DNA of 7,659 nt from Chloracidobacterium sp. UBA7659 (GTDB lineage Bacteria; Acidobacteriota; Blastocatellia; Pyrinomonadales; Pyrinomonadaceae): positions 571-8,229 of the forward strand of contig DLHV01000068.1 in the NCBI GenBank assembly GCA_002483395.1. The letters run 5' to 3'. Below are positions 1-5,471 of this stretch, in pieces. Both the position numbers and the translations under genes were made by a program. Below the pieces are notes generated by a model that was given only the letters and a program-made list of their open reading frames with translations, ran no database searches and was not told the origin of the DNA. Numbering within the stretch: the first letter of the stretch is position 1; every line of letters starts with the position of its first letter.

Positions 1-179
1 TGGGTTATTTTTGGCAGGAAAGCCAGGTCAATTCCCGTTTAGAAGAAAAAATGGTTGCAAGTTTCAACGAACTGTGTCATTTTGCGGCTAAACATGATGT
101 CGATACTCGTACCGCCGCCTACATGCTGGCGATCGACCGGGTGGCCTACGATACGAGGATGCGGGGCATTTACGCGTAA
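1..179 (+). CDS. gdhA: Glutamate dehydrogenase, C-terminal end (5' truncated by window)
   Basis: This is the 3' end of a gene read from base 3 (58 codons, stop TAA at 177-179). The peptide begins [17 protein letters not shown], continues through [16 protein letters not shown] and ends RGIYA. That matches the C-terminal helices of the hexameric Glu/Leu/Phe/Val dehydrogenase family, whose members typically carry a GYFW-x-E-x-x-VN-x-x-LE motif, a D-x-RTAAY-x-LAI-x-RVA motif and a final RGIY. The enzyme interconverts glutamate with 2-oxoglutarate and ammonia using NAD(P) in the cytoplasm. The catalytic lysine and the nucleotide-binding domain lie upstream of the window, so cofactor preference cannot be judged, and a leucine or phenylalanine dehydrogenase is not formally excluded. 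The stop codon lies inside a 12-bp perfect palindrome (169-180). The next gene starts about 290 nt downstream and is probably a separate unit. Confidence 0.92.
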   Translation, partial: GYFWQESQVNSRLEEKMVASFNELCHFAAKHDVDTRTAAYMLAIDRVAYDTRMRGIYA

Positions 180-180
180 A
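169..180. repeat. 12-bp perfect palindrome over the gdhA stop codon
   Basis: TTTACGCGTAAA is its own reverse complement and contains the gdhA stop codon. Related half-sites follow: GCGTAA at 189-194, TTACGC at 226-231 and the palindrome GCGTACGC at 258-265. The sequence is certain. A role, such as a protein-binding site, is speculation. Confidence 0.5.
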
Positions 181-249
181 CAAAAATCGCGTAATATGTT
201 AAAAACGCTTGATTTTGCGGAATACTTACGCTAAGGTCTTAAAAAGGTA

Positions 250-291
250 AATCACGGGCGTACGCTTTGTTAAAGGCAGGCGTCCGTGATT
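250..291 (+). terminator. Hairpin downstream of gdhA, possible weak terminator
   Basis: Arms 250-260 (AATCACGGGCG) and 281-291 (CGTCCGTGATT) pair over 11 bp with one G-U wobble. The 20-nt loop contains a smaller CTTT/AAAG stem. No U-run follows directly; the nearest T8 tract is about 30 nt further on (320-327). It is therefore not a textbook intrinsic terminator. It could be a 3'-end stabilising or Rho-related hairpin, or an operator. It is the only sizeable hairpin between gdhA and the next gene's promoter. Confidence 0.35.
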
Positions 292-300
292 GCCTAATCA

Positions 301-332
301 ATTTGCAAATATTGAACTATTTTTTTTGCAAA
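301..332. repeat. Pair of TTTGCAAA palindromic boxes
   Basis: TTTGCAAA occurs at 302-309 (as the 10-bp palindrome ATTTGCAAAT, 301-310) and at 325-332, starts 23 nt apart, just upstream of the candidate promoter of the exported-protein gene. A third copy lies at 3009-3016, upstream of the propeller gene's candidate promoter. Two helical turns between the first two copies would suit a dimeric regulator on one DNA face. The boxes are AT-rich and could be chance. Confidence 0.3.
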
Positions 333-358
333 CACGCTGATTTTTCAGGCTGATCAGG

Positions 359-388
359 TTGGCAAGAATTTTGGCGTTATGTAATAAT
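359..388 (+). promoter_or_regulatory. Candidate sigma70-type promoter for the outer-membrane protein gene
   Basis: TTGGCA (359-364; 5 of 6 matches to TTGACA) and AATAAT (383-388; 5 of 6 matches to TATAAT) are separated by 18 nt. Transcription would start near 395, giving a leader of about 75 nt. Other A/T-rich hexamers nearby could serve instead. Confidence 0.4.
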
Positions 389-390
389 TG

Positions 391-432
391 CGTAGCTTAT
401 TGAAATACTGTGGTTTTGATTTTGAAGCTACG
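391..432 (+). promoter_or_regulatory. Inverted repeat in the leader of the outer-membrane protein gene
   Basis: CGTAGCTT (391-398) and AAGCTACG (425-432) are perfect reverse complements with a 26-nt A/T-rich loop. The repeat covers most of the predicted 5' leader and ends 27 nt before the Shine-Dalgarno. It could fold in the mRNA as a stabilising or regulatory stem, or act as an operator in the DNA. Only the symmetry is observed. Confidence 0.3.
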
Positions 433-459
433 AACTGAAATTTAATTTTTTATCACGGC

Positions 460-464
460 GGAGG
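460..464 (+). promoter_or_regulatory. Ribosome binding site that decides the start at 471
   Basis: GGAGG at 460-464 is a strong Shine-Dalgarno. Two consecutive ATG codons follow. The first (468) is only 3 nt away, the second (471) is 6 nt away, which favours 471. Confidence 0.7.
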
Positions 465-470
465 AAAATG

Positions 471-2921
471 ATGAAACTCGCTTACAGAGTGTATATTGCT
501 ACGCTGGTCTTGTTAACATTGGTCGTTGCGGCTTCGGCGCAGGATGTTAAAAACCCGAGATCGGCTAAGGACGACAGAAACACGGCACCGACTGTCGGAA
601 CAGGAGGCCCGGTCGGAGGTCCGACAGGACTTTTTACTGTTTATGATGGACAAACCTTGAGAAAGGGCGAGTTCACCTTCAGTGCGGCCTATAGTAATTT
701 TGATCGCGATCCGGGAAATGTTGATCTTACAGAAATCCCCGTGAGCTTTCAGGTTGGATTGACTGACAATTTTGAGCTGTTTTTCAATACCGACGCGTAC
801 CGAGCGGTCAAGGTCAATTCGCCGCGCAACCTGTCGGGCTTTTACCTACCCAATTCCCGACTTGGTGGGATTAGCGGCCCGGCAATCATTCTGGCTCCTT
901 CGGGACCGGGTGCGGGTCCGTTGGAAGGACGGGCTGTTTATCGCCCGACGGGATCGCAGCCGTTCGTTCAGTTTCCCTACGTAGGCGGTTCGTCTGGCAC
1001 CTTCGGCCTCCTGTTCTCGGGACCTTCGTTCGGATTTCCGGCAAATACAAACGCGACAATGGGACCGCCGACACCAGGTGGCAGCGGTGCGGACAACTTC
1101 CCGGGAATCGGGTCGGTTTTCGGCAGCATTCTGCCGGGTTTTGCCTTGCAGACGATATGCAGCAACCAAGCGGCGTCCTGTGCCCAGATTGCAACGGCAC
1201 CAAGCATCTTTGTAACGGCACCCTCGTACTTGCCGGACGCTCCTCTCTTGAACCGAACATTTGGCGAGTCGGCGTTCAGCACATACACAGTGGGCGGCAA
1301 ATGGCGGTTTACCGGCGTCAACAATCCGGTGGGATTTGGCGTCATCGGCTATTACAAATTCTACGCCGACAGCGCAAGCGACTTCAGCGGATTTAATCAG
1401 CTCCAGCGCGGAGCGAGCCCCGGCGGAAACCGAGGTGATTTCGGCGGTGCGTTGTTCCTGGATGCGAGAGTTGCCCGGTGGATGAACGTGTCTGGTAACG
1501 TTGGCTACAATTATAACAGCAGTATAAAAGGCGATTTTCCGGGCGGTACGTTTACGCTGTTGGACAGGCCGGATGAACTTCTTATTTCGGCCGGTGCGGA
1601 TTTTCCTGTTAACAAGTACTTCCAACCGATTGTGGAGTATCGCTCGCTCAATTACATGGGTGGCCGTACTCCTAACGTGTTTGAAAATGATCCGATGGAT
1701 CTAATCGCCGGTTTTCGAGTATTTCCGGCGCGTTGGATTGGCTTCGGTTTCGCCTATCGCTATCACTTGAATCAGCAAGATCGAGGCGCATTTGACGCGG
1801 ACGCGCTTCAGACGAATTCGGTAGTGCTTCCTTGCCGCAGTGTTACGGGTAACGGTACGTCCGGAGAAGGTACTGTTTGCGTTCCGGTTACGGTTGCTAC
1901 GAGCTTCCGCGGTGTACCCCCGGGATTCCAGCTTTCGGATAATCCGCATGGTGCGATCATTCAGGCATTCGCCGGTCGCCGCAACAAGCGTCAGGCGGAG
2001 ATTCTGAATGATCCTGCGAATGTAAATTCTCTTACGCTAAGTGATAACGAGATCGTTCTTCCTTGCAAGGCGGGATACCATTCCACATCCGGCACCTGCA
2101 ATGACAGCACCTCGGTCAGTGTTACGACATCCGCAAGCGATAAGGAAAACGATGTTCTTACGTATAACTACACGGTTTCTGGTGGCCGTATTACCGGAAC
2201 CGGTGCAAATGTTTCGTGGGATCTGAGCGGTGCGGGGGCGGGAACGTACACAGTCACTGCGGGAGTCGACGACGGATGTGGACTTTGCGGAAAGACGCAG
2301 ACCCAAACGGTAACCATCAAAGATTGCCCGGACTGCGTACAGGACTGTGAATGTGCCACGCTTTCGGTCAACGGTCCGGCGGGTATAACTGAACCTGGCG
2401 ACGCGATGACCTTCACTGCCGTTGTCAGCGGCGGAAGCGAGTCGAACGTAACGTATAACTGGACGGTATCGGCCGGCACTATCGAATCGGGTCAGGGAAC
2501 ACCGAGCATCACTGTCAGAACTACTCGCGAAATGGCGAACAGCAACGTGACGGCGACGGTTGAACTTGGCGGTCTGTGCAGTCCAAGCTGCCCGAGGACA
2601 AATTCTGCTACTGGTCCTGTGGCACCAAGGCCGGAACCGGTGTTGGTCGATGAGTTCGGCAAACTTTCGAACGACGATGTTAAGGCTAAACTCGATCCGT
2701 TCTTCATTGAGTTGCAGAATAACCCGAGTAACCAGGGTTATATCATTAACTACGGAACGGATAAGGACGTTGCGGCACGCGAAAAAGTGATCACGAGCTT
2801 CATCAATATGCGTAAGTTCGATAGATCACGTATCACGCTTGTCAGGGGCGGCGACACAGGTGAGGGCATCAAGACGAAGCTCTACCGCATACCGCCTGGA
2901 GCAGATAACCCTGCACCGTAA
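471..2921 (+). CDS. Exported outer-membrane barrel / Ig-PKD-like / OmpA-like protein
   Basis: This encodes 816 aa. A signal peptide covers residues 1-23 (MKLAYRVYIATLVLL, cleavage after ASA). Residues about 53-437 alternate short amphipathic, Gly/aromatic-rich strands (for example FTFSAAYSNF and IGFGFAYRYHL), as in an outer-membrane beta-barrel. Residues about 440-525 are a linker. Two Ig/PKD-like modules follow at about 529-620 (DVLTYNYTVSGG, then VSWDLSG) and 625-710 (VTYNWTVSAGTIESGQGT). Six cysteines lie between them (603, 606, 619, 622, 626, 628). The tail (about 723-816; VDEFGKLSNDDVKAKLD, GYIINYG, AAREKVITSFI, DRSRITLVRGG) resembles an OmpA-type domain but lacks the usual NxxLSxxRA peptidoglycan motif. 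Architectures like this are, to my recollection, frequent in Blastocatellia and functionally uncharacterised. I infer an outer-membrane or surface location; substrate and role are unknown. An intrinsic terminator 46 nt downstream makes it probably monocistronic. A start at 468 adds one Met. Confidence 0.85.
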   Translation: MKLAYRVYIATLVLLTLVVAASAQDVKNPRSAKDDRNTAPTVGTGGPVGGPTGLFTVYDGQTLRKGEFTFSAAYSNFDRDPGNVDLTEIPVSFQVGLTDNFELFFNTDAYRAVKVNSPRNLSGFYLPNSRLGGISGPAIILAPSGPGAGPLEGRAVYRPTGSQPFVQFPYVGGSSGTFGLLFSGPSFGFPANTNATMGPPTPGGSGADNFPGIGSVFGSILPGFALQTICSNQAASCAQIATAPSIFVTAPSYLPDAPLLNRTFGESAFSTYTVGGKWRFTGVNNPVGFGVIGYYKFYADSASDFSGFNQLQRGASPGGNRGDFGGALFLDARVARWMNVSGNVGYNYNSSIKGDFPGGTFTLLDRPDELLISAGADFPVNKYFQPIVEYRSLNYMGGRTPNVFENDPMDLIAGFRVFPARWIGFGFAYRYHLNQQDRGAFDADALQTNSVVLPCRSVTGNGTSGEGTVCVPVTVATSFRGVPPGFQLSDNPHGAIIQAFAGRRNKRQAEILNDPANVNSLTLSDNEIVLPCKAGYHSTSGTCNDSTSVSVTTSASDKENDVLTYNYTVSGGRITGTGANVSWDLSGAGAGTYTVTAGVDDGCGLCGKTQTQTVTIKDCPDCVQDCECATLSVNGPAGITEPGDAMTFTAVVSGGSESNVTYNWTVSAGTIESGQGTPSITVRTTREMANSNVTATVELGGLCSPSCPRTNSATGPVAPRPEPVLVDEFGKLSNDDVKAKLDPFFIELQNNPSNQGYIINYGTDKDVAAREKVITSFINMRKFDRSRITLVRGGDTGEGIKTKLYRIPPGADNPAP

Positions 2922-2966
2922 TGGCAACCCAGATTTGCATCGAAGTTTGATGCGAACATTTAAATG

Positions 2967-3006
2967 GCGAATGAGGACTCCAGTTCGGGGTCCTCATTCG
3001 CTTTTT
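2967..3006 (+). terminator. Intrinsic terminator after the outer-membrane protein gene
   Basis: A perfect 12-bp stem (GCGAATGAGGAC at 2967-2978 with its complement at 2990-3001) extends by three pairs, one of them U-G (2979-2981 with 2987-2989), to a 5-nt loop. T5 follows directly at 3002-3006. This is a strong Rho-independent terminator beginning 45 nt past the stop codon. Confidence 0.92.
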
Positions 3007-3021
3007 GGTTTGCAAAAAAGA

Positions 3022-3049
3022 TTGCAATGTTCGTCCAATTGTGTAGAAT
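3022..3049 (+). promoter_or_regulatory. Candidate promoter for the beta-propeller gene
   Basis: TTGCAA (3022-3027; 4 of 6 consensus) and TAGAAT (3044-3049; 5 of 6) are separated by 16 nt, directly after the preceding terminator. A TTTGCAAA box (3009-3016) lies just upstream. Transcription from about 3056 would give a leader of about 125 nt that includes the hairpin at 3115-3134. Confidence 0.45.
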
Positions 3050-3114
3050 TAAGGAAACGTGAGGCTTAGTTGCCCGTTTTCCCCGTGCAAACCAGTAACC
3101 CGCTTTCATCATCA

Positions 3115-3134
3115 GAACAACCGGACGGTTGTTC
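3115..3134 (+). promoter_or_regulatory. Perfect leader hairpin upstream of the propeller gene
   Basis: GAACAACC (3115-3122) and GGTTGTTC (3127-3134) form a perfect 8-bp stem with the tetraloop GGAC. It sits inside the predicted 5' leader, 46 nt before the preferred start codon, and no U-run follows, so it is not a terminator. It may be an mRNA-stability element or an operator. Confidence 0.4.
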
Positions 3135-3169
3135 GTGCTTGACGCCGACCGTATTATTCATGAAAACCC

Positions 3170-3175
3170 AAGGAA
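3170..3175 (+). promoter_or_regulatory. Ribosome binding site that decides the start at 3181
   Basis: AAGGAA ends 5 nt before the ATG at 3181. The in-frame upstream candidates, ATG at 3160 and TTG at 3070, have no comparable Shine-Dalgarno. Confidence 0.6.
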
Positions 3176-3180
3176 ATCAT

Positions 3181-5355
3181 ATGTTCGTAACCTTTGATCA
3201 AACATGGCATTTATTCCGGGGCTATTTGGCCATTTTCGTGATCGTAGTCTCAGGCTTAACGCCCGCCTTTGCGGAGGGAAACGTCTTTACGGATGCGTTG
3301 AACATGAGTGTTTGGTCGGTGGTCGGCCCAAGCGGCGGTGATGTTCGTGTCGTAACGATCGACCCGGCGGACAAGAACCGTCTTTATATAAGCACGCTCG
3401 ACGGACAGGTTCACATGTCGGAAGATGCCGGAAAAAGCTGGCGATTGCTGGTCAATCTGAACAAGCCGCAGCTCGTGCTGGATCAGTTGTTTGTCGACAG
3501 CCGGGATTCCAAAGTGATTTACACTTCGGGGAACCGCGGAAAGCTTCCAGGGGGGTTCTTCAAAACGACCGATGCTGGTGTTACGTGGAAAGAAGCCAGG
3601 GACCTGCGCGGCGAGGCGATCCATGCGATGATCCAGTCAAAAACAGATCCAAACGTGCTTTTTGTCGGCACGAAAAGTGGTGTATGGGTTTCGAGCGACT
3701 CCGGTGACAATTGGTCCAAGATCGAATCCGCGACATCGCCAGTCGATGTAAATTCGATGGCGGTCGATCCGAAGGATAACGCCACGATCTATGCCGGAAC
3801 GACCTGGCGACCATATAAATCCACCGATAACGGCAAAAACTGGCGATTGATAAAGAATGGGATGATAGACGATTCGGATGTCTTCGCCATTACGATCGAT
3901 CCGCGCAAATCCGACCATTTAATCGCATCTGCATGCAGCGGCATCTATGAATCGCTCAATGCGGGTGAAAAATGGGCGAAAATACAGGGAATTCCGTCTC
4001 AATCGCGCCGGACGCGGGATATCGTGCAGCATCCCAGCATTGCGGGAACTGTCTACGCGGGAACGACCGAAGGATTCTGGATGTCCACGAACGGCGGTAA
4101 GACTTGGATTCTGACGACGCCTCGCAACCTGGAGATCAACTCGATCGCCGTTCATCCCAACGAGCCGAATCGCGTTTTTATCGGGACTAATAATTTCGGC
4201 GTCATGGTTTCCACCGACGGCGGCAAGAATTTTGTCCCGACCAATGACAATTTCACCAGCCGTTTTACGTATACGGTGACGCCGGATCTGACCGAGAAAG
4301 ATCGCCTTTACGCGACAACCCAGAACACCAGCACAAGCGGCGGCTTTTTCTTCACCAGTGCGGATGGCGGAGCTACCTGGACACAAGCGAAAAGCCTGGA
4401 CATAAACCGCGATTCGCCGTTTGCCGTGCTTCAGGATAGGGTCGATAAAAACAAATTGTATCTCGGAACAAATCGCGGTATCTTCCAATCACTTGACAGG
4501 GGTGCAACATGGGCACTGCTTACGGCGCCTAAACCCGCTAAAAAGACTCCCGTGAAAAAAGCCACTGTAAAAAAAGGTCCAAAGACGGCGGTAAAGCCGA
4601 AGCCGACTCCAAAACCGCTTATTGACGAAAAAGGACAGGAGCTTGTCCCCATCATTTCGGAAAAGGTCAAAGTTCTGGCCTATACGGAAGATGAAAAAAA
4701 CGGCATTCTTGCCGGGACGGATAATGGGCTTTACAGAAGTTATGATGTAAAGAAAGGCTGGGAGAAAATCTCGTTTGGCGAAGGGATAAACGCCAATGTG
4801 TTCGCGATATTCGCGACTCCGATGGTGCCGGGCACGATTTGGGTAGGAACCGCCTCGTCCGGCGTGATCGTATCGAATGATGACGGCGAAACGTGGAGCA
4901 AGGTTTCCGGTATTCCGGCCAATATTCCGATCAGCTCGATTGCGGCGGATCCGAAACGTCCCAACTACATTTACGTAGGAAGTATTTACTCCTTTTACGT
5001 TAGCCGCGATGGCGGCCGTTCGTGGGTGCGGCGCGGGGGTAATCTCCCGCTTGGTAACTATACGAGCATTTTGATCGACCCCAAAAACACGGACGAGATC
5101 TTTGTTTCGAGCTCTCTAGAGAACGACGGCGGAGTATTTTATTCGGCCGACGCCGGCATGAACTGGAAGCGTGTCGATTCGAAGGAGATGAAAATACCCA
5201 GCCGCCGCGTTTGGATGATGGCGTTCGACCCGGCCGATTCGAATCGCATTTTTGCGGGCTCGCATTCGTCCGGCGTCTATCGCATCGACCGCAAATCCGA
5301 TGCCGCCAGTGTTGACGGCAAGGCACCTACTGTCGTTTCCCGGCTGCAAAATTGA
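3181..5355 (+). CDS. Exported Asp-box (BNR/sortilin-like) double beta-propeller protein
   Basis: This encodes 724 aa. A signal peptide covers about residues 1-31 (hydrophobic YLAIFVIVVSGL, then PAFA before EGN). The mature chain is almost entirely Asp-box repeats of the form S-x-D-x-G-x-x-W. They start near residues 80, 129, 171, 214, 258, 302, 344, 393, 437, 520, 565, 608 and 655, mostly 42-49 residues apart, for example SEDAGKSW, STDNGKNW, SNDDGETW and SADAGMNW. The chain closes with a degenerate copy (GVYRIDRKSD). Fourteen repeats would fit two seven-bladed propellers. A Lys/Pro-rich linker (about 450-479) separates boxes 9 and 10. This is the fold of sortilin/VPS10, BNR and YCF48-like proteins, which bind ligands or hydrolyse glycans. 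No catalytic sialidase Arg triad is evident, so a binding or scaffolding role in the periplasm or on the surface is likelier. The gene is flanked by terminators, so probably monocistronic. A TTG start at 3070 would give 761 aa but places a non-signal-like stretch in front. Confidence 0.85.
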   Translation: MFVTFDQTWHLFRGYLAIFVIVVSGLTPAFAEGNVFTDALNMSVWSVVGPSGGDVRVVTIDPADKNRLYISTLDGQVHMSEDAGKSWRLLVNLNKPQLVLDQLFVDSRDSKVIYTSGNRGKLPGGFFKTTDAGVTWKEARDLRGEAIHAMIQSKTDPNVLFVGTKSGVWVSSDSGDNWSKIESATSPVDVNSMAVDPKDNATIYAGTTWRPYKSTDNGKNWRLIKNGMIDDSDVFAITIDPRKSDHLIASACSGIYESLNAGEKWAKIQGIPSQSRRTRDIVQHPSIAGTVYAGTTEGFWMSTNGGKTWILTTPRNLEINSIAVHPNEPNRVFIGTNNFGVMVSTDGGKNFVPTNDNFTSRFTYTVTPDLTEKDRLYATTQNTSTSGGFFFTSADGGATWTQAKSLDINRDSPFAVLQDRVDKNKLYLGTNRGIFQSLDRGATWALLTAPKPAKKTPVKKATVKKGPKTAVKPKPTPKPLIDEKGQELVPIISEKVKVLAYTEDEKNGILAGTDNGLYRSYDVKKGWEKISFGEGINANVFAIFATPMVPGTIWVGTASSGVIVSNDDGETWSKVSGIPANIPISSIAADPKRPNYIYVGSIYSFYVSRDGGRSWVRRGGNLPLGNYTSILIDPKNTDEIFVSSSLENDGGVFYSADAGMNWKRVDSKEMKIPSRRVWMMAFDPADSNRIFAGSHSSGVYRIDRKSDAASVDGKAPTVVSRLQN
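4528..4617 (+). repeat. Lys/Pro low-complexity linker inside the propeller gene
   Basis: About 30 codons rich in AAA/AAG and CCN encode an alternating Lys/Pro/Thr stretch (PAKKTPVKKATVKKG and onward to KPTPKP). It interrupts the otherwise regular Asp-box spacing: boxes 9 and 10 are 83 residues apart instead of about 44. It is probably a flexible, positively charged connector between propellers or an extended loop. Base composition is purine-rich compared with the flanks. Confidence 0.75.
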
Positions 5356-5376
5356 AACATGAACAAACCATATCTT

Positions 5377-5405
5377 GAGGCGGTGCTTCGGCACCGTCTC
5401 TTTTT
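5377..5405 (+). terminator. Intrinsic terminator after the propeller gene
   Basis: A 10-bp stem (GAGGCGGTGC at 5377-5386 pairing with 5391-5400, one G-U) is capped by a stable TTCG tetraloop and followed by T5 (5401-5405). It begins 21 nt past the stop codon and separates this unit from the bshC operon. Confidence 0.93.
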
Positions 5406-5414
5406 GCTGCCAAC

Positions 5415-5443
5415 TTGGAAGTTAGCGATTAGAACTCTATAAT
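5415..5443 (+). promoter_or_regulatory. Promoter of the bshC-hicBA-mutL operon
   Basis: TTGGAA (5415-5420; 4 of 6) and a perfect TATAAT (5438-5443) lie exactly 17 nt apart. Transcription from about 5450 would leave a leader of about 20 nt that still includes the Shine-Dalgarno GGGAG (5454-5458). It is the best-looking promoter in the window. Confidence 0.65.
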
Positions 5444-5471
5444 CTGAAACATCGGGAGCAAGAAATTTGTG

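Noticed and set aside
250..291. Riboswitch in the region after gdhA
   Set aside because: There is only one simple stem and no multi-helix core or known aptamer signature. It also lies upstream of the candidate promoter of the next gene.
846..1625. Long minus-strand open frame (259 codons) inside the outer-membrane protein gene
   Set aside because: The product is Arg/Ala/Cys-rich and shows no recognisable domain. It lies entirely antisense to a gene with a signal peptide and coherent domains, so it is a codon-bias shadow.
2839..3069. Plus-strand 76-codon frame spanning the end of the outer-membrane protein gene and the terminator
   Set aside because: It reads straight through a strong intrinsic terminator stem, overlaps the real gene out of frame and resembles no family.
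3070..3180. N-terminal extension of the propeller protein from a TTG at 3070
   Set aside because: There is no Shine-Dalgarno before the TTG. It would put about 37 polar residues ahead of the signal peptide and would cover the leader hairpin. The ATG at 3181 has AAGGAA 5 nt upstream.
3919..4488. Minus-strand open frame (189 codons) inside the propeller gene
   Set aside because: It lies antisense to the regular Asp-box repeats, has no domain signature and has no plausible translation signals, so it is a shadow.
4528..4617. Tandem repeat or CRISPR-like array in the purine-rich tract
   Set aside because: The tract stays in frame and encodes a Lys/Pro linker. There are no equal-length spacers or exact repeats.
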